This document shows positions 8,691 through 16,339 of a stretch of 27,417 nucleotides of DNA, in pieces. Origin of the DNA: Peptostreptococcus sp. (GTDB taxonomy: Bacteria; Bacillota; Clostridia; Peptostreptococcales; Peptostreptococcaceae); NCBI GenBank assembly GCA_020025095.1, contig JAHHSS010000008.1, positions 1-27,417 on the forward strand, written 5' to 3'. Both the position numbers and the translations under genes were made by a program. The notes below the pieces were generated by a model. The model saw only the letters and a list, made by a program, of their open reading frames with translations. It was not told the origin of the DNA and ran no database searches. The first letter of the stretch is position 1, and every line of letters begins with the position of its first letter.

Positions 8691-9649
8691 GATTTAAAGA
8701 ATTAACACTAACAGCCATAATAGCATTTGTATTAGTAATGGCAATGGGACCTATAGTAGTTCCCTTTCTACATAAATTTAAGTTTGGTCAAACTGTAAGA
8801 GATGATGGCCCTCAGTCACATTTAAAGAAAAATGGAACTCCTACAATGGGGGGAGTTATGATGATGATATCAATACTTATAACTACATTATTAAGAGCCA
8901 AGTTGAGCACAGAAATATTGATGGCTTTATTATGTATGTTTGGTTTTGGAATGGTAGGTTTTATAGATGATTTCATAAAAATAAAAATGACAAGATCTTT
9001 AGGGCTTACTGCATTACAAAAAATTATTTTACAAGTGGCTTTGGCATTAATAATTTCAATATACAAATTTAAGACGATAGGAAGTGGAGTACAATTTATA
9101 GTTCCGTTTTCTCAGACAGGTATAAATATAGGTATACTTTATGTGCCAGTAATGTTAATAGTTATATTAGGAACTGTTAATGCAGTTAATTTAACAGACG
9201 GACTTGATGGCTTGGCTAGCGGTATAACTGCCGTAGTTTCTTCATTTTTTGTTTTATTTGCATTTGTAATAGCAAATAATGCTGGTATATCACAGATGGC
9301 AGCGGCAACATTAGGAGCATGTATCGGCTTCATGTGGTTTAACGTAAATCCGGCTAAGGTTTTTATGGGAGATACAGGTTCTATGGCTTTAGGTGGTGCG
9401 GTAACAGCTTTTGCATTATTTACAAATTCAGTTTTAATTATACCGATAGTAGGAGGCATATATTTTGCAGAAGCTCTTTCTGTTATACTACAAGTTCTTT
9501 ATTACAAGAAAACTAAAAAAAGAATATTTAAAATGGCACCACTTCATCATCATTATGAGCAATGCGGTTGGCCTGAAACAAAGGTAGTGTTTATATTTTG
9601 GATAGTATCTATTGTTTTGGCATGGATTGGTGTAGTTGCAATGTTTTAG
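8684..9649 (+). CDS. mraY: Phospho-N-acetylmuramoyl-pentapeptide-transferase MraY
   Basis: Transfers phospho-MurNAc-pentapeptide to undecaprenyl phosphate to make lipid I in the membrane. The 321-residue, roughly ten-segment membrane protein has all family motifs: DDGPQSHLKKNGTPTMGG near the N-terminus, the catalytic D95-D96 in GFIDDF, NAVNLTDGLDG (N166 to G176), FMGDTGS with D230, and the triple histidine H288-H290 in APLHHHYE. The ATG overlaps the end of murF, and AAGGAGG lies within murF. It is followed after 28 nt by murD. Confidence 0.97.
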   Translation: MLGFKELTLTAIIAFVLVMAMGPIVVPFLHKFKFGQTVRDDGPQSHLKKNGTPTMGGVMMMISILITTLLRAKLSTEILMALLCMFGFGMVGFIDDFIKIKMTRSLGLTALQKIILQVALALIISIYKFKTIGSGVQFIVPFSQTGINIGILYVPVMLIVILGTVNAVNLTDGLDGLASGITAVVSSFFVLFAFVIANNAGISQMAAATLGACIGFMWFNVNPAKVFMGDTGSMALGGAVTAFALFTNSVLIIPIVGGIYFAEALSVILQVLYYKKTKKRIFKMAPLHHHYEQCGWPETKVVFIFWIVSIVLAWIGVVAMF

Positions 9650-9677
9650 CAAAAAAAATGAATAGAGGTGACATATA

Positions 9678-11051
9678 TTGTTTAGTAACAGTAAGGTTTT
9701 AGTTGTAGGTATGGCAAGGTCAGGAATAGCTGCAGCTAAATACTTGTTAAGAAATGGAGCCGAAGTAATAGTAAACGACTCGAAAGAAGAAAAACTTGAA
9801 AATATAAAAAAAGAATTTAAAGACTTTACAAAAATTGAATTTATTTTTGGAAGAAATCCTAACAGTGAGGATATAGAAGATATAGATTTTGCAGTAGTAT
9901 CTCCTGGAGTTCCTCTTGACTTAGACTATATCGTAAAAATCAAAAACTCAGGTAAAGAAGTATTTAGTGAAATTGAGCTTGCCTATAGAGTTGGAAAAAA
10001 GAAAAATATTGATTTTATTGGAATAACAGGAACAAATGGAAAAACAACTACAACATCGATTGTAGGGGAAATAATAAAAAAAGCAGGGTTTGAAAGTTAC
10101 ATAGTTGGTAATATAGGCAATCCTGCAATAAAGGCAGTAGAAGAAGCTAATGAGGGTGCGGTAATGGTAACAGAACTTTCTAGTTTTCAGCTTGAAAGTG
10201 TTTTAGAATTTAGGCCAAAAGTATCTTCAATATTAAATTTAACAGAAGACCACTTGAATAGACATCATACTATGGAGAATTATGCAAGAGCAAAGATGAA
10301 TATTTTTGCAAAGCAGAATGAGCAAGAAATTTGTGTGTTGAATTATGATGATGAAATCACAAGAAGTATGGCAGAGTCATGTAGTGCAAAGTTAGTATAT
10401 TTTTCAAGAACTAGCAAACTTGAAAAGGGAATATATCTAGACGAAGAAAAAAATATTGTAGCCAATTTAAGTGGTGAAGTAGAGTTTGTTATGAACTCTA
10501 AGGAACTTAGCCTTCCAGGAGGACATAATCTTGAAAATTCAATGGCTGCTATGGCTATTTGTTTGGAATATGGAGTAGATATAGAAATAATCAAGGAAGT
10601 TTTGAAAACTTTTAAGGCTGTTGAGCATAGATTAGAGTATGTAGAAACTATTGATGGAGTAGCATATGTGAATGACTCAAAAGGTACAAACCCAGATTCA
10701 ACTATCAAGGCGGTTCAATCTTATGATAGACCGATAATATTAATTGCAGGCGGATATGACAAGGGAAGTGACTTTAATGAGTTATTTGAAATAGCTAAGA
10801 AATTTGTGAGAAGTGTTGTAATACTTGGTCAGACGGCTAAATTAATAGAAAGTACAGCTCATAAGCATGGTATTTTAGATACATACATAGTCAATGATAT
10901 GTATGAAGCGGTGAAGAAATCACATGAAATTGCAAATGAAAATGATCTAGTTCTTCTTTCACCAGCATGTGCAAGTTGGGGCATGTACAACAATTACGAA
11001 GAAAGAGGAAATGATTTTAAGCTTAATGTCCATAATTTAAAGAAAAGATAA
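9678..11051 (+). CDS. murD: UDP-N-acetylmuramoylalanine--D-glutamate ligase MurD
   Basis: Adds D-glutamate to UDP-MurNAc-L-Ala with ATP hydrolysis in the cytoplasm. The 457-residue protein has the N-terminal nucleotide-binding fold GMARSGIAAAKYL, the Mur-ligase P-loop GITGTNGKTTTT from residue 115 (Lys122), the central-domain NLTEDHLNRH, and the C-terminal-domain segments VNDSKGTNPDST and LSPACASWGMY. The start is TTG at 9678, 7 nt after AGAGGTG (9664-9670). It is followed after only 23 nt by murG, so there is no room for the ftsW/spoVE gene usually found between them. Confidence 0.96.
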   Translation: MFSNSKVLVVGMARSGIAAAKYLLRNGAEVIVNDSKEEKLENIKKEFKDFTKIEFIFGRNPNSEDIEDIDFAVVSPGVPLDLDYIVKIKNSGKEVFSEIELAYRVGKKKNIDFIGITGTNGKTTTTSIVGEIIKKAGFESYIVGNIGNPAIKAVEEANEGAVMVTELSSFQLESVLEFRPKVSSILNLTEDHLNRHHTMENYARAKMNIFAKQNEQEICVLNYDDEITRSMAESCSAKLVYFSRTSKLEKGIYLDEEKNIVANLSGEVEFVMNSKELSLPGGHNLENSMAAMAICLEYGVDIEIIKEVLKTFKAVEHRLEYVETIDGVAYVNDSKGTNPDSTIKAVQSYDRPIILIAGGYDKGSDFNELFEIAKKFVRSVVILGQTAKLIESTAHKHGILDTYIVNDMYEAVKKSHEIANENDLVLLSPACASWGMYNNYEERGNDFKLNVHNLKKR

Positions 11052-11074
11052 ATTAGGACTAGAAGGGAAAAGAT

Positions 11075-12175
11075 ATGAAAGTTATATTATCAGGTGGGGG
11101 AACAGGAGGACATGTATATCCCGCAATTGCAATAGCAAATAAGATAAAAGAAAAAAATCCAAATGTCGAGATACTTTTTGTTGGAACTAGAGAGGGGATA
11201 GAAGCTGAGATAGTTCCTAAGTATGGATACGATATAGAATTTATAAAAGTTAAGGGTTTTAAGAGAAAGATTGATTTTGAAAATGTAAAAAGGCTTATGA
11301 TGTTTTTAAAGTCACTTTCTTCATCGAAGAAAATAATCAAAAAGTTTAAGCCAGATTTAGTAATAGGTACAGGCGGTTATGTGAGTGGTTCAGTAGTTCT
11401 TCAAGCAAGTAGAATGGGGATAAAATCATGTATTCATGAGCAAAATTCATTTCCAGGAATAACAAACAAAATGCTTTCTAAAAATGTAGATTTTGTTATG
11501 ACAAGTTTTGAAGATTCTCACAAGAGATTTCCGGAGTCTGCATCTAAAAAGCTATACCTTACAGGAAATCCAGTTAGAGATGATATATTGAATGCCGATA
11601 GACATACATCAAGAAAAAAATTAAATATACCAGATGATAAAAAAATGCTACTTGTTGCTGGAGGAAGTGGTGGCTCAGAAGAAATTAATGATGCTTTAGC
11701 TTTGGCACTTCCAAAAATGATAGAAAAAGATTTTGCATTTACAATATCTACAGGAAAAACATATTACGAAAAATTTATGGAACAATATGGAAAATTAAAT
11801 TTCAAGGATTATCAAAAAATAGTTCCATATCTTGATGCAATGGCAGATAATCTAGCAGCAGCTGATTTAGTTATAGGTAGTGCAGGAGCAATATCTATGG
11901 CTGAAATGACAGCAGTGGGGATACCCGCTATAATAGTACCAAAAGCATATACAGCAGAGAATCATCAAGAATATAATGCTAAGAGTCTTGAAAGAGCTGG
12001 TGGAGGTGTTTGTATAACAGAAAAAGAACTTTCTCCTGAAAAACTTGAAAATACAATTTTTGACCTATTATGCGACGAAAATAAATTGAAAAAAATGTCA
12101 GAAGCAAGTAAAATATTCGGCAAAAGAGATGCAATTGAGCTAATTTATGATAAGATTAAGCAAGAATGCTTCTAA
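11075..12175 (+). CDS. murG: Undecaprenyl-PP-MurNAc-pentapeptide GlcNAc transferase MurG
   Basis: A GT-B glycosyltransferase at the inner face of the membrane that adds GlcNAc to lipid I to form lipid II. The 366-residue protein has the N-terminal glycine loop SGGGTGGHVYPA (6-17), the second loop IGTGGYVSG, the linker TGNPVRDD, the C-terminal-domain GGSGGSEEIND, and the UDP-sugar site GSAGAISMAEMTAVGIPAI with HQEYNA. The ATG follows an AGAAGGGA site. In many relatives ftsQ/divIB or murB lies between murG and ftsZ; here there is only a 205-nt gap. Confidence 0.96.
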   Translation: MKVILSGGGTGGHVYPAIAIANKIKEKNPNVEILFVGTREGIEAEIVPKYGYDIEFIKVKGFKRKIDFENVKRLMMFLKSLSSSKKIIKKFKPDLVIGTGGYVSGSVVLQASRMGIKSCIHEQNSFPGITNKMLSKNVDFVMTSFEDSHKRFPESASKKLYLTGNPVRDDILNADRHTSRKKLNIPDDKKMLLVAGGSGGSEEINDALALALPKMIEKDFAFTISTGKTYYEKFMEQYGKLNFKDYQKIVPYLDAMADNLAAADLVIGSAGAISMAEMTAVGIPAIIVPKAYTAENHQEYNAKSLERAGGGVCITEKELSPEKLENTIFDLLCDENKLKKMSEASKIFGKRDAIELIYDKIKQECF

Positions 12176-12224
12176 AAATGCATAGAATAATAAAATAATG
12201 AAAAAAATTTAAAAATATATTGCA

Positions 12225-12249
12225 ATAATAGCCTTTTATAGGCTATTAT
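12225..12249 (+). other. Hairpin without U-tract upstream of ftsZ
   Basis: Ten-bp arms ATAATAGCCT (12225-12234) and AGGCTATTAT (12240-12249) around a 5-nt loop. The run that follows is AGAATAGATAG rather than U-rich, so it is not a typical terminator. It may stabilise the murG 3' end or shape the ftsZ leader. Confidence 0.6.
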
Positions 12250-12272
12250 AGAATAGATAGAATAATGTTTAT

Positions 12273-12318
12273 TCGGTAGTGATACTAGCATATTAGCTAT
12301 TGAATAATCGGTATGATA
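12273..12318 (+). repeat. Paired TCGGTA..TGATA sequences upstream of ftsZ
   Basis: TCGGTAGTGATA (12273-12284) and TCGGTATGATA (12308-12318) are near-identical direct repeats 35 bp apart in the murG-ftsZ gap. They could be a duplicated protein-binding site or chance. No clear sigma-A promoter could be placed in this gap, although ftsZ normally has its own. Confidence 0.4.
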
Positions 12319-12380
12319 AATATATGGGAAATAATGTTTTTTGATTAGACATAGACTATAGTGTGAATGGGGGTTTATAA

Positions 12381-13541
12381 ATGTTGAACTTTTTAGAAGA
12401 GCAAACAGGCTCTGCCAATATTAAAGTTATTGGTGTTGGTGGTGGTGGAAACAATGCTATTAACGTTATGATAAGTTCTGGCGTTAAGGGTGTTGAGTAC
12501 ATAGCGGTAAATACAGACAAGCAGGCTTTAGAAGCATCTAAGGCGGAAAATATATTACAGATAGGTGAAAAGTTAACTAAGGGATTAGGTGCTGGAGCCA
12601 ATCCGGAAAAGGGAAAAAAGGCTGCAGAAGAATCTGCTGATGAAATAGCAAAGGCAATAGAAGGTGCAGATATGGTATTTGTAACTGCAGGAATGGGAGG
12701 CGGAACAGGTACAGGTGCAGCACCAGTAGTTGCTCAGATTGCCAAAGATTCAGGTGCGCTTACAGTTGCAGTTGTTACTAAGCCATTCTCTTTTGAGGGT
12801 AGAGTAAGAATGAAGAAGGCAGAAGAAGGTATTATAGAACTTAGAAAAAATGTAGATACTCTAATCACGATACCAAATGATAAAATTCTTCAGATAATAG
12901 AAAAGAGAACGACTATAACAGAGGCTTTATCTAAAGCTGATGATATATTAAAACAAGGCATACAGGCTATCTCAGGCTTAATATCTGAAGCAGCTCTTAT
13001 CAACCTTGATTTCGCTGATGTTGAAGCTGTTATGAAGGATCAGGGACTTGCTCATATGGGTATGGGTACTGCTTCTGGTGAAGACAGAGCTTTGGCTGCA
13101 GCTAAGCAGGCTATAGAATCTCCATTATTAGAAACTACAATAGATGGAGCTAAGGGTGTACTAATTAACGTAACTGGTGGAAACGATCTTGGTTTATTAG
13201 AAGTAAGTGAAGCTACTGAAATAATTAAGGAAAAATGTGATCCAGATGCTATGATTATCTTTGGTGCAGCTACTAGAGAAGATTTTGGAGATGAAATAGT
13301 AATAACAGTAGTTGCTACTGGATTACAGGATGATTCTGAAGATGTGTTTAGCACGCCTTTAAGAAGACAGCCATCACAGCCTGTAACTCCTAAGTACAAT
13401 GAAATACCAAGGGTAAAAGAGCCACAGAAAGTTGAAAAGCCAAGACAGGCAGAAGAAACTTTCTCTAACAGTTTTGACGATACTGTAACAGCAGGAGATG
13501 ACGATATGGTTATCCCTACTTTCTTGAGAAGAAAGAAGTAA
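12381..13541 (+). CDS. ftsZ: Cell division protein FtsZ
   Basis: The bacterial tubulin that polymerises with GTP into the Z-ring. The 386-residue protein starts with a short N-tail, then GVGGGGNNAIN (18-28) and the tubulin signature GMGGGTGTG at 104-112. The T7 synergy loop is in INLDFADVEAVM. A proline- and charge-rich linker follows, and the conserved C-terminal peptide DDDMVIPTFLRRKK is the docking site for SepF or FtsA-type partners. The ATG is preceded by a G-rich site (AATGGGGGT). A terminator follows at 13563-13590. The usual clostridial neighbours spoIIGA-sigE-sigG do not follow. Confidence 0.98.
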   Translation: MLNFLEEQTGSANIKVIGVGGGGNNAINVMISSGVKGVEYIAVNTDKQALEASKAENILQIGEKLTKGLGAGANPEKGKKAAEESADEIAKAIEGADMVFVTAGMGGGTGTGAAPVVAQIAKDSGALTVAVVTKPFSFEGRVRMKKAEEGIIELRKNVDTLITIPNDKILQIIEKRTTITEALSKADDILKQGIQAISGLISEAALINLDFADVEAVMKDQGLAHMGMGTASGEDRALAAAKQAIESPLLETTIDGAKGVLINVTGGNDLGLLEVSEATEIIKEKCDPDAMIIFGAATREDFGDEIVITVVATGLQDDSEDVFSTPLRRQPSQPVTPKYNEIPRVKEPQKVEKPRQAEETFSNSFDDTVTAGDDDMVIPTFLRRKK

Positions 13542-13562
13542 AAATATCAATATAAACAAAAG

Positions 13563-13598
13563 AGGCTCAGCTTATGGTTGAGCCTATTTTATAATTTT
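13563..13598 (+). terminator. Intrinsic terminator after ftsZ
   Basis: AGGCTCA (13563-13569) pairs with TGAGCCT (13579-13585) around a 9-nt loop, with further weak A-T pairing outside, and is followed by ATTTTATAATTTTT. It separates ftsZ from nrdR. Confidence 0.75.
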
Positions 13599-13729
13599 TA
13601 AAAATTTATTTTAAAATATTTTTTGGTGCGAAATTATCAAAAAATAGGTGGATTTTTAAAATATACTTTATACTGGTTGGGAAAATTTTATAGTATAGAT
13701 AATTTAAAAGAATGAAAGAGGTGATAAGT

Positions 13730-14212
13730 ATGCTTTGTCCATATTGCGAATGTAAAGAATCTAAAGTTCTTGATTCAAGACACATAGATTCTACTTCTAT
13801 AAGGAGAAGAAGAGAGTGTGAGAAATGTAAAAAAAGATTTACGACTTATGAGAAGATAGAAATGATACCAGTAATGGTAATAAAAAAAGATGGAAGAAGA
13901 GAAGCTTTTGATAGAGATAAAATAAAGTTTGGATTGATTAGATCATGCGAAAAAAGACCAGTGCCTATATCCAATATAGATAAAATTGTAGAGTCAATAG
14001 ATGGAGAAATAAATAAAATGTATATTGATGAAATAGAATCTAGCAAAATTGGTGAAATGGTAATGGAGAGATTGAAGGATGTAGATGAAATAGCCTATGT
14101 AAGGTTTGCTTCAGTTTACAGGCAATTTAAAGATTTAGATACATTTTTCAATGAATTAGAAAATCTCCAAAAGAGAAAAAAAGAAGGACATGGAGAAGAT
14201 AACGACCTTTAA
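13730..14212 (+). CDS. nrdR: Transcriptional repressor NrdR
   Basis: A zinc-ribbon/ATP-cone repressor of ribonucleotide reductase genes that senses ATP/dATP. With the ATG at 13730 the protein is 160 residues long. The zinc ribbon is C3-x2-C6 and C30-x2-C33, with the typical RRRREC and KKRFTTYEK. The ATP-cone follows (VIKKDGRREAFDRDKIKFGL) and ends with the family segment VDEIAYVRFASVYRQFKD. AGAGGTGAT at 13717-13725 sits just before 13730; the upstream in-frame ATG at 13712 overlaps this site and is rejected. The next gene, a response regulator, begins 17 nt after the stop. No NrdR box was found in the nrdR upstream region by eye. Confidence 0.94.
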   Translation: MLCPYCECKESKVLDSRHIDSTSIRRRRECEKCKKRFTTYEKIEMIPVMVIKKDGRREAFDRDKIKFGLIRSCEKRPVPISNIDKIVESIDGEINKMYIDEIESSKIGEMVMERLKDVDEIAYVRFASVYRQFKDLDTFFNELENLQKRKKEGHGEDNDL

Positions 14213-14229
14213 AGAAAAGGGGGGTTATA

Positions 14230-14907
14230 ATGGCTAAAATACTTGTAGTTGATGATGAAATACACATTCTTGAACTTTTAAAATTCAATCTTGAAATATC
14301 TGGATATGAAGTGATTTGCCTAGACGATGGTAATGAAGGTTTAGAATTTCTGCAAAAAGAAAAACCAGATCTTGTTTTGTTGGATTGGATGCTTCCTAAT
14401 ATAAGTGGCATAGAAATTCTTAAAAAAATAAGAGAAAATCGTGAAATTTCAAAGCTTCCAGTAATTATGCTTACGGCAAAAAATATGGAAGATGATAAAA
14501 TCGAAGGATTGGACAAAGGTGCAGATGATTACATAACGAAACCATTTAGTGTAAAAGAGCTTAAAGCAAGAATAAAAACTGTTTTAAGACGATATAAGGC
14601 TAGTGAAGGAAACTGTATATCTGCGGGAAATATTGATCTTTATCCCGAAAAAAGGGAAGTTTATAAAGCCGGAAAAAAAATAGATCTTACCTTAAAAGAG
14701 TTTGAGTTACTTAGACTGTTGATAGAAAATAGAGGAAAAGTTTTGACAAGGGAAGAATTACTGGATAAAGTTTGGGGATATGAATTTTTTGGTGAAACTA
14801 GAACAGTAGATGTACATATAAGATACTTAAGAAAAAAGCTAGATAGTGGTGAAACTGAAGAAAAATGCATAGAAACTATTAGAGGTGTAGGTTATAAACT
14901 AATTTAG
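14230..14907 (+). CDS. OmpR/PhoB-family response regulator
   Basis: A 225-residue DNA-binding response regulator. The receiver domain has acidic D8-D9, phospho-acceptor D52 (LLDWMLP), T82 and K104 (YITKPF). The C-terminal winged helix (about 128-225) has the family motifs LTLKEFELLRLL, REELLDKVWGYEF, RTVDVHIRYLRKKL and RGVGYKL. The start has a strong GGGGGG site at 14218-14223. It is followed after 34 nt by a histidine kinase. The sequence looks closest to PhoP/PhoB, so a phosphate or envelope role is possible, but the regulon is not shown here. Confidence 0.93.
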   Translation: MAKILVVDDEIHILELLKFNLEISGYEVICLDDGNEGLEFLQKEKPDLVLLDWMLPNISGIEILKKIRENREISKLPVIMLTAKNMEDDKIEGLDKGADDYITKPFSVKELKARIKTVLRRYKASEGNCISAGNIDLYPEKREVYKAGKKIDLTLKEFELLRLLIENRGKVLTREELLDKVWGYEFFGETRTVDVHIRYLRKKLDSGETEEKCIETIRGVGYKLI

Positions 14908-14941
14908 CTTTAAACTGTATGTATAAGTTTGGAAGTGCAAA

Positions 14942-16255
14942 ATGGATAAAATTAATAATGTTATTACTGTGTTTGTAATACTATCTTGGATAACTATTAT
15001 TTTCTTGTACAAAGACATGGTTAATGTAAAAAGATTTATGCAAGATGTTATAAATTCACTTAAAAAAGTAAAAAATATGGAGTTCAATGCTAAATTAAGT
15101 TCATCTTATTATACTGAATTTAATGGTTTTGTAAGTGAATATAATGAAATGGTAGATATACTAGAAAAATATTTCAATCAAGTAGAAGGAAAAAATGTTC
15201 AATTGAACTCTATATTAAAATCGGTGTCTAATGGCATTTTGGTTGTAGACATTTCTAACAAAGTCTTTCTTATAAATGAGAAGGCAAAAGAATATTTAGA
15301 ATGTCCTAAAGAAGTACTAGTGGAACATAAATCTATATATGAAGTTATACAAGATGAAAAAATACTTGATTTTTTAAGATACAATATTAATTCTGATACT
15401 AATATCAGCAAAGAAATAAAATCAAAAAATGGAAAAATATATAATATAAAAATAGATCCAATAAGTATGGATAGTAGAAAAACTATTTTAATTGCATCTG
15501 TGGTAAATATAGAAGATATAACCGAAAGAATTAAGCTAGAGAATATGAGAAGGGATTTTGCAGCAAATGTAAGCCATGAACTTAAAACTCCACTCACATC
15601 TATACAAGGGTTTGTTGAAACATTAAAGGAAAATGATGATACAATAGAGCCTGAAATGAGAAAGAGATTTCTTGAAATTATAGAAAATGAATCATACAGG
15701 CTTAGAATATTAATAAATGATATACTTCTTTTATCTTCAATAGAAGGTGATGAAGGTCTTGAGTTTCAATGGGTAGACGTTAAAGAAGTTAATGAAAGAA
15801 TATTTGGGATTTTAGATAAAAAATCTAAAAAGTACGGTATACAATTGATTTCTGAGTTTAATCTAGATAAAGATTATGATGGAAAGATGTTGTTATACAC
15901 TCAAAAACAATATTTTAAAGAACTTATTATAAATCTAATGACTAATGGTATAAAATACAATAAAAAGGGTGGATTTGTAAAAGTTATATACAGTGAAAAT
16001 GAAAAAGATTATTTTATTACAGTTGAAGATAATGGCATAGGAATAGATGATGAGGAAAAAGAAAGAATATTTGAAAGGTTTTATAGAGTTAGCAAATCCA
16101 GAAATAAAGACATAGAAGGAACTGGTTTAGGCCTTGCTATTGTAAAACACATATTAATCTCATTGGGCGGAAGTATAGAGTTAAAATCGAAAGTTGGAGA
16201 AGGTTCTTCATTTAAAATTACTCTTCCTAAAAATATTAACACTACATATTTATAG
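14942..16255 (+). CDS. PhoR-like sensor histidine kinase with a single membrane segment
   Basis: A 437-residue kinase. One membrane helix lies at about residues 7-23, then a HAMP-like or coiled-coil region (about 25-85), a PAS domain (about 88-195; ILKSVSNGILVVD), a HisKA domain with phospho-acceptor H212 (NVSHELKTPLTS), and a HATPase domain with N335 (NLMTNGIKYN), the G1 box DNGIGID (363-369) and the G2 box GTGLGLAIVKH. There is no second N-terminal helix and no extracellular loop. An in-frame stop at 14924-14926 and the 34-nt gap to the regulator gene rule out a longer N-terminus. Sensing must be intramembrane, through PAS, or through a partner. The ATG follows GGAAGTG. Confidence 0.92.
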   Translation: MDKINNVITVFVILSWITIIFLYKDMVNVKRFMQDVINSLKKVKNMEFNAKLSSSYYTEFNGFVSEYNEMVDILEKYFNQVEGKNVQLNSILKSVSNGILVVDISNKVFLINEKAKEYLECPKEVLVEHKSIYEVIQDEKILDFLRYNINSDTNISKEIKSKNGKIYNIKIDPISMDSRKTILIASVVNIEDITERIKLENMRRDFAANVSHELKTPLTSIQGFVETLKENDDTIEPEMRKRFLEIIENESYRLRILINDILLLSSIEGDEGLEFQWVDVKEVNERIFGILDKKSKKYGIQLISEFNLDKDYDGKMLLYTQKQYFKELIINLMTNGIKYNKKGGFVKVIYSENEKDYFITVEDNGIGIDDEEKERIFERFYRVSKSRNKDIEGTGLGLAIVKHILISLGGSIELKSKVGEGSSFKITLPKNINTTYL

Positions 16256-16265
16256 GAAAATAGGG

Positions 16266-16271
16266 TATAAT
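16266..16271 (+). promoter_or_regulatory. Possible -10 element before der
   Basis: A perfect TATAAT lies 69 nt upstream of the der start, just after the kinase stop. The -35 position 17 bp upstream (TACATA, 16243-16248) matches only 3 of 6, so this is tentative. Confidence 0.3.
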
Positions 16272-16339
16272 AGTGAGTTGGTTGATTTAATTTAAAATAT
16301 GAAAATAAACGGAATAGTTTAAGAAAAGGAAGTGATGTA

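Noticed and set aside
12225..12260. Terminator after murG
   Set aside because: A hairpin is present but no U-run follows, so it was listed only as a hairpin.
15199..15597. Open frame of 132 codons on the minus strand inside the kinase gene
   Set aside because: Antisense shadow of a well-supported kinase; no ribosome site and no family-like motifs.
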